Positions 9,717 to 21,245 of a stretch of 64,000 bases of DNA are shown here, piece after piece. A program made the position numbers and the translations under genes. The DNA comes from Blasia pusilla (taxonomy: Eukaryota; Marchantiophyta; Marchantiopsida; Blasiales): assembly GCA_050084515.1 (NCBI GenBank), contig CM114274.1:22878001-22942000 (forward strand). Direction: 5' to 3'. Under the pieces are notes generated by a model. The model was given only the letters and a program-made list of their open reading frames with translations. It made no database searches and was not told the DNA's origin. Within the stretch, counting starts at the first letter, position 1. Each line of letters opens with the position of its first letter.

Positions 9717-12550
9717 GTGTTAAATGTTAAATGTTTAATAGATCAAGCCCGTGGACCCAAAGGGTCAAAAAGTTAAAAAATACTTTACAAGTTATACATT
9801 GACTCGAAAAAAGACCCTAAAGACCTTCACTTAGCTAATGTCTAGAGCTTTTGAGCGATGAATTATGATATCTCTAATATAATGACCTAAATCATAAGGC
9901 ACTAACTGTAGTAAAGAATAGAAATTCTCCACATCTATTTTATGAGCTAGTCTAATCTCTTCATACCTTTGTCGCGAACCTCATCACCAAACGAACACCA
10001 AGTAGGCGCCAAGCGGAACATCATAATTCTAGTGGACTCACGCTGTGATGATCGCGCTTTGAACAGGCTTTTGGAAAGGTCTCTTGGAAAAGTCCAAGAG
10101 ACAAAACGCGGAACAGAGTTCGTGCGTTTCATGCGTTAGTGGTCGTAACCAAGAAACCTAGACCAAACGCGAACCAAGACTTGAGATGAGTCGAGTTTTG
10201 GAAAGTTGGTTGCCAAAGAGGTGAGAACCAGTTTTGGAACACGACTAGCGTTTGGAGAATTTGACTGTGTTTTGGATCATAACGTTTAGCCCCGAGATGC
10301 ATTCAAGATAAGTAAGGGTGCATTGGAAAGCTTATCCGAGACGCTTCCAACGCACCAAAGATGTTAGTAAATGCATAAGTACATACTGAGATATTGGCTA
10401 AAATTGACTGTGAGAGCAATCAGGTTAAGGGCCAATCTAAGGGGCCTGATTGTCTATACTGTCTATCCCTAAAGTTAAGGGGAGGGTGGGGATCCCAATA
10501 GTACTAGTAAGTACTAGTAAGGGGGGATCTCTCCAAGGAGTCTTGGAACACGAATCCCACTTTAAGCACCAAACGGCGTCTCAAGGGCACGGGATGGAAT
10601 GGGAGTTTGGCGTTGGAACGCGAAACCCAAACCTGATCCGAGGGAGTGGACTTTGTAAGCCACACTTGAATTCCATCCTGCGATTCATTTTTGTGACTCG
10701 CGTTTAGGGACTCATTGGATGTCCATTGGAGAGTTGGAACCGCCAGGCACGAAACGCCGTTTGAGGTTCTTGAACCGACCAAAAAGTCTGTCCCAAGTCT
10801 TTCAAGACTTGCCTGTGTTGTAAACAACAAAACTAGGAAGGTTGAGCTTGATGAGAGGCCAAGTTGAGAACTCAGCAAGTTAGAACCGCTGATTGATCCA
10901 GATCCGACTAACGTGAGTGCGTGTTTGGATGTAGATTAGCGTTGAGAGCGTGACCTACTAAACGCAGGCTTCTGCAACAAAAAAGAGAGTAGGGGCACAA
11001 CATCTTGGACATATAACAAACACATGATCTTCATCCTCAATACTTCCCCGTCACATAACCTACAAATTCGTTCTTTTCTATCAATGTTGAGTCGACGTCC
11101 TTCCTCAATTCCTAGTTTATGAGACCAAATTCTATGACGTAAGAGCGTGGAGATCCTCGCAAGTAGGTATCCTTGTTCACAATATACAAGCATAGGATTA
11201 ACATGAAGTTGATAAGACTCCATTTTTCTGCCTGGCTGCTCCAAATAATGTTGAGAAATTGCTTCTGTAGATGCTCGCCAAGTGCCATTGGTTTGAGGTA
11301 CCAATCCAGTTCCGTCACATTCCACTTTGAAGACCAAGTCACCACATCCGCAATCCACCCTATGGAACGTGTGGCTCGTAAAGCTTGATGAGGGAGGTAT
11401 TTTTGTAAACTAATGCCATCACATGCTAGTAATATGATATCATCTGCATACAATAGAGCTTTGATGACAAAGTCCCCAAGCTTTACGTCTTCACTATCAC
11501 ATTCCTCCGACCACTTTTTTATATCATCTATGAAAACTCCAAATAGTGTAGGGGAGAGAGGGCATCCCTGAATGACTCCGATAGTACTCAAGATCTCTTG
11601 AGTTTGTGAAGCTTTGATCTTGGCCCGAATAGAATTGTACAATGTGGACACGGTTGCTAGGAGATTTTGTCGTACTCCAATGGCTAGCAACCTATCCCAT
11701 AATAACCTGCAAGATAGTGTATCAAACACTTTTTTTAAATCGATGAAAGCACAAAACAAAGCTTTCCCATTGCCCTTAGATTTCTTCCATAAAAATATAA
11801 GTCGTGGATATTGTAGATGATGTTGTATGTTGGACGAAAACCAGCTTGGACTCGTGCTCTCTTTTGGAAAGACTCTGTCCATGCGCTCAACTTTGACTCC
11901 ACCAATTTTCCAAACAACCTGGAGAAAACACTACCCACCATGATAATACAAAAGTTTGTCACCAAATCCTTCCTTCTTGATTTAAGGATAGGAATTATCT
12001 CCCGTAGTGACCAAGTAGAAGGAAAACTATAGATAGCAGCATTACCCAATACTTTGGTGAGGATCGGCCCGATAGAATCTCCTCCCCACTCGAGAAGTTC
12101 AACAGAAAGACCATCCAAATCCTCATATTTGCCTTATGCGAATCTTCTTAGTTGAGTCATTACCTCTACTTTAGAAAATAAGCCTCGTATATCTTCACAA
12201 CGGGGCATAGATGTAGCATCGAGGAAGAAATAGAGCTTTTTGGCAAAAGATATCAAAGACTTGGGATCAAGAGTAGGTTTTAAAGACCGTACTACTAACC
12301 ATCTCCAAAATGATTTGGGGTCGTCATAGGGTTCCCTTTTTAAAGACTCATGCTTCCACTACAAGAAAGTTCATTTCTTAGATTTCACCAAGTGTTTGTA
12401 TATGTTGGTCATGATAAGCCGACTTAAGATATCCAAAGATTAGTCATGTGATCTTACTCTTGCTTGCTTGCATTGAGAGTCAAACCATCCATTATAAGGC
12501 AGCCTCCTAGGACTTCTATCCTTGTGCTAGGAAAAAAACTTGGATGCAGT
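9717..12550 (-). mobile_element. LINE copy L6/L7, split by insertion X and internally deleted
   Basis: The tail and C-terminal coding end (9717-9967) break off in the middle of the CCTTGGACAT zinc-binding segment. The LINE resumes at about 11003 with the next bases, so 9968-11002 is an insertion. Further on, the thumb (LPHQALRA segment) is joined in frame to GISLQKYL at about 11395, removing some 900 bp between palm and thumb. RT palm (CPLSPTLFGVF, YADD), fingers and the linker up to 12545 follow, with several stops. Confidence 0.85.
9968..11002. mobile_element. Unclassified 1.03-kb insertion X inside a LINE
   Basis: It starts TGTCGCGAACC and ends near GGGGCACAACA, interrupting the LINE zinc-binding segment. 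No coding frame with known motifs. The left 280 bp, reverse-complemented, resemble 45010-45265. The segment 10908-10980 resembles 45288-45370 in direct orientation, so this is a dispersed repeat. TG...CA ends would suit a small non-autonomous LTR element; the target duplication is uncertain (ACCTT versus ATCTT). Confidence 0.6.
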
Positions 12551-14410
12551 GTTGGGTGATGCAGCTATCTGTGGTTTTTCTTCTACTTGGTCGCTACGAG
12601 AGATTGTTCCTATTCACAAATCAGGAAGAAAGGACTTGGTGACAAACTATCGCACTATCATGGTGGGTAGTGTTTTTGCTAAGTTATTTGGGAAATTGGT
12701 GGAGTCAGAGTTGAGCGCATGGACATAGTCTCTCCAAAAGAGAGCACGGGTCCAAGCTGGTTTTCGCCCAACAAACAACACCATCGACCATATCTTGGCC
12801 TTGCGTGTTTTATAGGAGAAATCTAAGGGCAATGGAAAAGCTTTGTTTTGCGGTTTCATCGATTTCAAGAAAGCTTTTGATATTGTACCTCGTAAGCTCT
12901 TATGGGAAAGGCTGCGAGCCATTGAAGTACCACCAAATCTCCTAGCAACCGTGGCCACGTTTTACCATTCCGTTCGGGCCAAGAATAAAGATTCACAAAC
13001 TCAAGAGATCATGACTACCATCGGAGTCATTCAAGGTTGCCCTCTCTCCCCTACTCTATTTGGAGTTTTCATAGATGATATCGAAAAGTGGTTGGAGGAA
13101 TGTGATAGTGAAGTTGTCAAGCTTGGGGACTTTGTCATCAAAGCTCTATTGTATGCAGATGATATCATATTACTAGCATGTGATGGCATTAGTTTATAAA
13201 AATATCTCGACACTTTGGCAAGGTTTTGTACCCAGAATCACATGGAGGTTAATATGGACAAGTCTAAAGTCATTATAGTGGGTACTAGATCCAAGTTCTC
13301 GTTCTTTTACAAAGGTCTACAATTAGTACAAGTGAAGAGTTACACATATCTAAGCATCGATTTCTTTCATGACTATAGTTGGACACTTTGCGTGCAAAAG
13401 AGAGTAGAAGTTGGTAACAAAGCTCTATATTCATTTTTAAACCGGTGTAGAAGAGCTCATCTTGTGTCTTGGGGTCTTAGGAAATTCTTATTTAGGAGCT
13501 TAGTGTTGCCGGTGGTCTTATATGGGATCCAAGTTTGGGGCCCTAGTTATAAGAAGACAGGTTGGGAGTGCGTGGAAAGGGTGCAAAAGATCTTTCTACA
13601 AGAAGAATTGGGTGTAAGAAACCAAACTCCGTATGCTATTCTTCTTGCGGAAACATGTTGTCTTCCTCTATAGGCTGAAGCTCTTTACTTGACCATCACT
13701 TACATCGCAAGGGTGAGATCTCTTGATGTTTCTCGCTTCCTTCATCAAGCTTTGCGAGCCACACGTTCCCTAGGGTGGATAGCGGATGTGGTGACTTGGT
13801 CTTCAAAGTGGAATGTGGCGGAACGCGATTGGGACTTGATACCGATGGCACTCCGCGAGCATCTACAGAAGCAATTTCTCAACATTATTTGGAAAAGCAC
13901 GGGCACCAAATTGGAGTTTTATCAACTTCATGTTAATCCTATGTTTGTATATTGTGAACAAGGATACCTACTTGCGAGGATCTCCACGTTCTTACGTCAT
14001 ATTATCGCACGACATAGAACTGGGTCTCATAGGCTAGGAATCGAGGAAGGACGATGGTTTAATATTGATAGAAGTGAACAAATTTGTAGGTTATGTAACG
14101 GAGAAAATATTGAGGATGAAGAGCATATATTTGTTACATGTCCAAGGTATGAAGGGATTAAACTAGCTCATAAAATAGATGTGGAGAATTTCTATTTTTT
14201 ATTACAACTACGGCCTTATGATTTAGGTTGTTATACAAGGGATGTCATTATTCATCGCTCAAGTGCTCTAGGCAGTAGCTAGGAGAAGGTCTCCAGGATC
14301 TTTTGCTGGGTCAGTGAATGAATGGCTTGTAATGTATTTTTCAATCTTTTGACCCTTTGGGTCGTACGGGTTTGATCTATTTACCATTTACCGTTTTATT
14401 TACCATATGG
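12551..14410 (+). mobile_element. LINE copy L8, plus strand, head-to-head with L7
   Basis: RT fingers (from 12560), palm with CPLSPTLFGVF and LLYADDIILLACDG (12843-13199), thumb (13215-13673) and the zinc-binding C-terminus with CRLCNGENIEDEEHIFVTCPRY (13689-14282). A 3' UTR with GACCC-TTT-GGGTC and a TTTACCA-type tail follows, ending at about 14407. Single in-frame stops (12727, 13197, 13671) break it. The 5' end abuts the 5' end of L7. Confidence 0.9.
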
Positions 14411-15104
14411 GATCGACAATTATTACATGTATTATGCCTATGGGATCACTAATTATTATATAGATTTACCAAGCTCGAACTGTCTGAGATTATATTTCAA
14501 GGTTTGGGGGGCTAGCAAGACCTTCAGATCTCCGTGATTACCATGATGTCACAAATCCCTGCATGGAGTAGAGAAAGGAAAGCAGACTTTCAAAGGTATT
14601 CACCTTCCAAGAATCCATCACCAATCGAGTCTTTGTGTGGTAGTTGTTGTGGGAAGGCTTATTCTACATCATCCAACACACAGATTTCAATAACTCTGAG
14701 AAATTTGACCTTAAGGTCCGCAGATACCCAGTAAAGCCTATACTGGAATGAGCATATGTCATAGCACATGCTTACTTCAACCAAGTTTCCTACTGCAAGT
14801 TACTCATGTTTTGCACGCATATTTCAAGGATGAAAGCAGATGTAGAGGACAGCACAGAGATCGATACCATCGATTATGATGACAACCACCACCACATAAC
14901 AAACGCTATTAGACTTTTCTCCGACACTCCTAAAAAGCAATGCACCTTTAAGAAGCATGACTGACAAAATTAGAAATCAGCATGATATTTCAGGACAAAA
15001 GCCATGAGATCAGCATGTGACCAAATCCATAGGAAAGCTGAAAGCATGTTACATACAAATATTTATTTTGGCTGCAGAACAAAGCCTTCACCATGGCTTG
15101 AGAC
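14411..15104. other. Intergenic and probable 3' untranslated region of the trihelix gene
   Basis: No ORF of note. It lies directly downstream of the minus-strand stop codon at 15105. No repeat of the LINE or gypsy families was seen. Confidence 0.45.
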
Positions 15105-16355
15105 TTACATTTTATCTGCCATCCTGTGGAACGCCCCGGCAAGATTGCCTAGAACTCGGACTAGACCTTTCCTATCCTCTCTTTCGGTCTCTAATTTTCG
15201 TGCTTGCAGTTCAAACTTGATCCTCTCTAACTCGTATTTTTTGTTCTCCAGGGTAAGGAGTCTTTCAGACCTTTCATCTCTTCCTTTCTCAATATTTATC
15301 ATAGTTGCAGTCATTCTATCAAAGGCAGCCACAAGTGGAGAGCACCCTCCTTGAGACTTCTTCCTCTTCCCAAAAGACCCATGCATTGGATCCCCACCAT
15401 GAGGTGCACAAGGTAGAGCATCGGTACTTTCCTCAGCTCCACTCCCATCTCCACTTTCTGCTCCAACACTTCCTGCTGGGGTATTTCTCACAAATGAGTC
15501 TACTACAGATGGAGGAGAAATGTGGGCCAACTTCCCCTGGAAGGTATCCATCAAATCAACAAGATTTGAGGCGAAGACAGCAGGCAAGTTTGCAGCCTTC
15601 TTCTCTCCTGGAGTGAGTGAGCCATATGCTGTATTGCCTGGCGTCCGATTCCAATCCTTGATGGCTTTATAATCACTGAGTAGAGATTCCCATTTATTCT
15701 TGCAAGCAATGGCATCTCTACCCACAACCTTATTTTCCGTGAGAAACTTTTCTACCTTTTTCCATCTTTCACCAGAGGTTTCAAACCGCTCTCTTCCAGA
15801 TGAAGTTTCTGACCGTTCCCACTCGTTCTTTTTGGCTTGGACCAAAAGCACGATCTCCCAAGTGTCCCAATTTCGAGATCGCCTCCGCTTTGCTTTGTTC
15901 ACAGATTGTGCATGATAAAATGGAGAGGGTTCCGGAGTATTAGTTGCATCAGACAAATCTACAACTGGAGGTGTGAGTGTACACTGAGCTCTGTGTGAGA
16001 CGTGCAAAGGAGAAGGCTGAGACGTTGACGGTAAGGAACCTAGTTGGTACCCAGGATACTTGTTCCCTTTAGGCTGCGTAAAACTACCATAGGATGTATA
16101 GGCATTACCAGGTTGCATTTGGATTGGAAAAGGAATACCATGATATCCACTAGATATGTTCATAAAACCAGGTTGCAATTGCTGTGAGAGAACAGGTGGA
16201 GATGTGAGAACCAGATTCTGTGTAGGCAGTGCAAGGATAGCAGGACCCATAGGGTGGTGGCTTTCATTGTTCCGATGTCGTTGCATGGAAGGATGACCCA
16301 GAAAATTCTTTGAATGCTCATCCCCATCCAAAGGAACCAGATTAGTTTTTAGGAC
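15105..16355 (-). CDS. Trihelix (SANT/MYB-like) DNA-binding protein, last coding exon
   Basis: A single 417-codon exon opens at a good acceptor (TTTGCCTTGCAG, exon from 16355); the first ATG inside it is at 16286. A basic RRRSRNW segment leads into the trihelix domain with its three spaced tryptophans (RNWDTWE, GERWKKVEKFL, CKNKWESLLSDYKAIKDW) and an acidic/serine linker. Next come a basic KRKKSQGG segment (possible nuclear signal) and a C-terminal coiled coil (RSERLLTLENKKYELERIKF onward), typical of plant trihelix factors that bind GT-type sites as oligomers in the nucleus. The N-terminal 150 residues are Pro/Ser/Gln-rich. The phase at the acceptor is 0, matching the exon that ends at 17166, so it may be the 3' part of a longer gene. 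Confidence 0.8.
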   Translation of the reverse strand, partial: VLKTNLVPLDGDEHSKNFLGHPSMQRHRNNESHHPMGPAILALPTQNLVLTSPPVLSQQLQPGFMNISSGYHGIPFPIQMQPGNAYTSYGSFTQPKGNKYPGYQLGSLPSTSQPSPLHVSHRAQCTLTPPVVDLSDATNTPEPSPFYHAQSVNKAKRRRSRNWDTWEIVLLVQAKKNEWERSETSSGRERFETSGERWKKVEKFLTENKVVGRDAIACKNKWESLLSDYKAIKDWNRTPGNTAYGSLTPGEKKAANLPAVFASNLVDLMDTFQGKLAHISPPSVVDSFVRNTPAGSVGAESGDGSGAEESTDALPCAPHGGDPMHGSFGKRKKSQGGCSPLVAAFDRMTATMINIEKGRDERSERLLTLENKKYELERIKFELQARKLETEREDRKGLVRVLGNLAGAFHRMADKM

Positions 16356-17165
16356 CTGCAAGGCAAAGACATGAAGTCGTTCAAACCAACACACTGATTG
16401 TTGTCTTTGCAGTTGAATGTATGCATATTTTTCTCGACAACCGAGAATAACTTTGGTTTACACGAATCCTAGTCCATGATCTAATGTCCTTCCTAGCTGG
16501 GGGAAGTTCTCCAAAAAAACAGTATGAAAGTTGGGTGAAATTATACTGAGCTTTTACTTGTAGCCTATTCAGACTAATTATGCATTTCTAACTTGATACA
16601 AATCGGATAAGGTTTCAATGAAATCAGAAGACACTTCCAGTAACATGTACATAGAATACTAAAAGCAGAGACTAGAAGGAAAATTTGCAAAAATCTACTA
16701 GGTGAGACTAAGAGGAAAATTTGCAAAAAGTTACTGCTGTCTTAGTAGTAACTTTTTGCAGTTACTGCTGTAACCCCCAGTAGACTCATCCACCAAAGCA
16801 TGATGATGATGGATTACCAAGAATCAAATACTAGTAAATGGTAAATAGATCAAGCCCGTGGGACCCAAAGGGTCAAAAGGCTAAAAAAAAACACATTACG
16901 AGTAATACGCTGACTCAGGAAAAGACCCTAAAGGCCTTCTCCTAGCCAATGCCTAGAGCACTCGAGCGATGAATAATGATATCCCTAATATCCTTATTCA
17001 TCGCTAATATCCTTATTCATCGCTCGAGTGCTCCAGGCATTGGCTAGGAGAAGGCCTTTAGTGATCACTCTCCTCAACTGGACACTCTCTGGGAAATAAG
17101 GACAGCTGATAATATTGATAACGATACAGAAGAGGTGATACAAAGACTGTTCATAAGTAGTTCAC
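16356..17165 (-). other. Probable intron between the 17.2-kb exon and the trihelix exon
   Basis: Minus strand: donor CAG|GTGAAC at 17166/17165 and acceptor TTGCCTTGCAG at 16356 give a phase-0 intron of 810 bp. It contains LINE tail fragments (16836-17062) and a local repeat around 16660-16760 (GAGACTARRAGGAAAATTTGC twice). If the two exons belong to separate genes, this stretch is intergenic. Confidence 0.45.
16836..17062 (-). mobile_element. Tiny LINE insertion L9 with inverted end
   Basis: The heptamer tail and 3' UTR on the minus strand (16836-16992) are followed by an inverted 45-bp piece of the same 3' region (about 17018-17062, plus strand), with a short duplicated CTAATATCCTTATTCATCGC between them. 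Confidence 0.85.
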
Positions 17166-19019
17166 CTGACTTTGCTGACCCAGTTGTGCAAGCACTATCA
17201 GGAATGCTTTCTGGCGCCTTTCTACAATAAGTCGAGCTTCCGGGTCAGAGATTTGCTTTCCAACTTCACAGTGCAAGATCCCGATCATGAGAGTGAGCAT
17301 TAGTACTTGGCATATGCTTGCAGGAATGGGAGTACAAAAAATCAACTTTCTATGGACACATGTCATAGCTCACCACATGGTTGAATAATAGAGTGACTGA
17401 TCACAACACATACATATTTGTGGTGAATATGCTTACTTAACAAGTGGAAGATGTCAAATATTAGTGAGTGTAATAAAGTCACCAATAAGAGATGAGACGA
17501 GCTATTAAGACAAACCAGATAAGACTTCTGATGAGACATTCGCTTGCTGATCGGTAGCTGATGTCCCAGCTATCATGCTAAGTTGCTCAGGGATTATAGG
17601 ATCAGAAGGGTCAATGAGCTCTACATAGAATGAGATTTCTTCTCCTTCCCCCTTCATGTGACTTAGATTAACCATCTGCGCAAATATCACTTCCACCGTT
17701 TAAGTTCTCCACTCATTTTCACAATCCCGAGATACTACCATGATCAATTAATGAAAATTTTAGGTTCAGAAATTAAATCCTGGAAATGATAGATTCTGTT
17801 CTAGAGCACCAAACTTATCTAACTTCGCTTACCATCATAGTTCTCCAGCTCACCAAGTACAGGTGGAGTGTTTATGCCCTGAGTAACTTACTAAGTTCAG
17901 GGTGGTTGGTCCCCATGTGCTTAGAATATTCATCACATATAAATAGAACTATCCAAAACAACTTGAGTCGAACATGGAAGTACAATCCAAAGAAGAAAAA
18001 TCACCCCTGGGCATAGTTGTGCCAATCGCCGGATATCCTCAACACTGATATCCTCACCCTCTGTTCCAGAAAGTTGCTGCAATGCCTGATTGACATTCTG
18101 CCAAGAAGAACTCATCTGCTGTTTCTGTAAAAATCCGCACGCTGCATTAAGGGACGTGAAAACCCGGTGGAGCTTTTCAAGCCCTGGGGGAAGCTGTGCA
18201 TTACCGCTTTGTGTTTCCATCCGCTCTGACTTGTACCGTAAATCCTGAGATTTGGCCACACTTTGTCCCTGCCCTTCCAGCTCCTCAACCATCAATATAG
18301 CTTGGGTTGGATTAGCATCCTGGTCTTTCTTAGAAAACTCTTCATCCTCAGTAACCAATGGAAGACTGCGATTGGGCTTCTTCCCAGAATATCGAGAGAC
18401 TCTTTCATCAGAAGTTCGGTTTCTTTTCCCTAGGATGTTGTCCTGTCCTCTAGATTGCTTTTCTCCATCATCATCACGATGATTGTCACCATCTTCATCT
18501 GTTGATTCAGGAAAGACATCTTCTACTCCCACGTGAGTAGAACTTAAGTCATCTCCCCTCTTGGATGCTGGGTCATCCTTGTTAAGTTGTGTTCCAGTGT
18601 TGGAGTTACCATCTATCTTCTGCCCACTACACCTCTCCCCTGCCAGTGGGTGATCAAAAGCAATCCGCCTGACCGCTTGATCTGGAAGCAACTCATTGCG
18701 ATCATCACCTAGGCTATTGTTTCCAGAAGGATCCATCTCCATCTCCTTGATAGCATCATTGGGTAAATAAGATCTGTCCAAAGATATATTGATGTCAGCT
18801 AGGTCCTGTTGAACCATCTGGAATTTGTCTCTGTGACTAGAGAGTTTGTTATCTTTCCCCTCCAAGTTCTCCTCAAGATTCTCTTGTCCCTCTTCAGGCC
18901 CATCTGTAGCAGCTGTGACAGCAGCCAAATCTGCTGCGATAGCATCCCAAATATTCTCAGAAGGTTTCATTTCCAGTGTTTGTTCAGCTAAAATGATCAT
19001 GACTTTGTCCAAGACGTGA
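17166..19019 (-). CDS. Exons of a nuclear protein with ubiquitin-like end and winged-helix-like region, HRQ1/RecQ4-like N-terminus candidate
   Basis: Three exons fit in phase: about 19019-18005, 17675-17516 and 17305-17166, with GT-AG junctions. The first begins VLHVLDKVMIILAEQ, like the last strand of a ubiquitin fold, then SENIWDAIAADLAAV. A long acidic/Ser-rich, charged segment follows, and then LEKLHRVFTSLNAACGFLQK, SWQNVNQALQQLSG and EDIRRLAQLCPG|MVNLSHMKG, a pattern like the CDT1-type winged helix (F-xx-L, DL-xx-L-xx-L-P). The last exon ends RRQKAFLIVLAQLGQQSQ. From memory, plant HRQ1-type RecQ helicases have a ubiquitin-like N-terminus and such a region before the helicase; no helicase motifs are present here. 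The gene is either truncated or continues into the trihelix exon. Its 5' exons were not found. Confidence 0.5.
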
Positions 19020-20384
19020 AGTACTCCTCAGTATCTGCTACCTCACAACTGACAGCAGAATTAGACATCGCTTTGCAACTGCGAAATCTATGATCACCAA
19101 CTCTCTGCTCATAATTTAGCATGCCTCTGCAACTATCTCTTTGATCAACAATCCTGGATGGCCGAATCATATTTTTCGTCCAGATCTATCGACTTGTCAC
19201 ATCAAATTGAGCTCCTTCCGTGTACACACTATACTTTCTGTAGATTCAGGACCAGTGAACCTGAGAAACAATGCACAAATAAAATTCATCATGTCAGATA
19301 TACCCATTCTCGTCTCTCTCTCTAGTAATCACATTTGGAAAAAAATCTTTTATTAGACCTGGAGGTTTACGGGGTCTAGCCGAAATACAACTTGAAAAAC
19401 TTTCATTCCTAAAATGGTCGTTTTTACACCATCAGAGAGGAAATAAAAATGCACAAGAAACCCATGGGTTGAAACCACTATGCTTGGAATGAATGATTTC
19501 CTACTCAATTCCCCCTCTAGCTCTATCGAGCAAGGTTACTTCGATATTCGGAAACATACTTTGCCTTCGAGGTGCACTGTTGTAAGAGCAGAAGTCCAGT
19601 TCATCGCTGTCTTCCTCTCGACGCAATTATACAATTCAAAATTAGTTCTAAACCCTAGCTTTTCATTCTGTACATTTGGGAAGACGCTCATGGATGGCCG
19701 ATGATCCCGTTTAGCAAGAAAACACTTTTGTCTGATTTGTTTAAAGAGGCAGTGTTCACTCGAGTTTCGCGCAAATATGAACACATTACATTAAACTGAG
19801 TAATGTAGTAGAACTGGTATTATCATAGACATACAGCAATCAAGGTACCAACAGGACTTAAGCTAATCGTCATTCACCTCCAAACGCGCCAGTACATCAG
19901 AATTCATCCCTCTATGCGGGCATTCCCATTCCAACATGACTTCCCCTTCTCTGGGCAGAAACGCACCAGTGCACGGGCCACCAACTTCTGCTCTGCATTG
20001 GCGATTCCATCCTGCACACACCACAATTTCCTCAACCGGAAAAAAATTCAGCACGGACTCTCACCCTGTGCCTCTCCGTCCCCACTCCCGTCACGACTCC
20101 CTCTTATCCTCTGTGCTCCCTACTTCCGTCACCAAAGAACCCCTTCTATGCCACACGGGAATTCTCCTCCTCACCTCGAGAATTCTACTTCATATACGTT
20201 TTAATCTACATCTTCCTGCTCACCTATTGCTCTCCCAGACTCCAAATTCTCCGCACCCATCCGATCTGTCGAAGACAAAAGCTCACCGCTCAATGTAGAA
20301 GATGTTATCCTTCACTACAGACATATGCATTACCCCATCTCACTCCCCCACTTTCCAGATCCGCACCAGAACTCATAAATGGTA
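19020..20384 (-). promoter_or_regulatory. Upstream region of the 15-19 kb gene (missing 5' exons, possible promoter)
   Basis: No convincing exon was found, although the ubiquitin-like start must lie upstream of 19019. The stretch 20040-20300 is pyrimidine-rich on the plus strand (purine-rich in gene sense). A 63-codon minus frame at 19863-20054 has no recognisable motif. The assignment as leader or promoter rests on position only. Confidence 0.3.
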
Positions 20385-20405
20385 AAATGGTAAATAGATC
20401 AAGCC
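20385..20405 (-). mobile_element. LINE tail-only fragment
   Basis: Only AAATGGTAAAATGGTAAATA and GATCAAGCC remain: the heptamer tail plus nine bases of the conserved LINE 3' end. Confidence 0.6.
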
Positions 20406-20899
20406 ATACATACCAATATTCAACGATAAATCAATCGTCCCTGCGATTTTCGTGTTTCTCTCCTCCCATCTCCATTACCGTGCGCGTTCTGTAATCCCGG
20501 GTCGTTTGGTAGCTGGCGGGTTCTTTCTGGTTCTGGTTACACGAACTTCACTCGGGCTTTTCCTCCTCGATATTCCCGCAGCAGCGACGAGACAGAAAAC
20601 CGTCGATTGGGAAGATCCAGCGGACGAAGTTGCTTGGGTGAAAAAGAAACCTGAAATTAATTATCTCCTGATGAATTGTAGTTGCTTTGTAATTTGACAT
20701 TCCATCTTTAAATTCGAAAGTTTCTTAACCCTCGTATTTATTCTAAATTTCTCTTTTCATTTTGTTTTCCCGTCAAATTTTTGGAACTTGGTATCTCATC
20801 TATATACCAATTGCAACCCGTATGCCGTATGTGATCCGCCTTATATTAACCAAGAATAAAGTGAATATTTAATCATTTTATTAAAAAAATTAAGGTGGC
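20406..20899. other. No recognised feature
   Basis: A plus frame at 20452-20697 has no known motif. The sequence turns AT-rich from 20700. Confidence 0.35.
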
Positions 20900-21245
20900 T
20901 AAGTACACCCAGTGGATGGAAAAGAAAATTAATTATCCACGTAAGGAGTGTAAAGAAAAAATTAAAAAATGTGCGGCCTCTACAAGTAGGCCTCGATTTA
21001 AGTACTTGGTAGGGAAGGCTTCACATCCCCATTTTACGTTCTGGATGGGAAGGACATCCAAAAAGGCATTTTTTTAAATAGGCCACTTGGTTGCCGTCGT
21101 GCATTTTTCTAATAGTTCCAAGAACTCAGTGCACCCAGTGGATGGAAAAGAAAATTAAAAAGAAAAATAGTTATCCGCGTAAGGAGTGTAAAGAAAAAAA
21201 TAAAAAATGTGCGGCCTCTACAAGTAGGCCTTAATTTAAGTACTC
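20900..21245 (+). repeat. Direct repeat pair of about 105-115 bp
   Basis: 20902-21006 and 21129-21243 share CACCCAGTGGATGGAAAAGA, GTAAGGAGTGTAAAGAAAAA and GTGCGGCCTCTACAAGTAGG, with small indels. The spacing of 227 bp and direct orientation could reflect a duplicated unit or short LTRs of a small element. No coding content. Confidence 0.75.
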
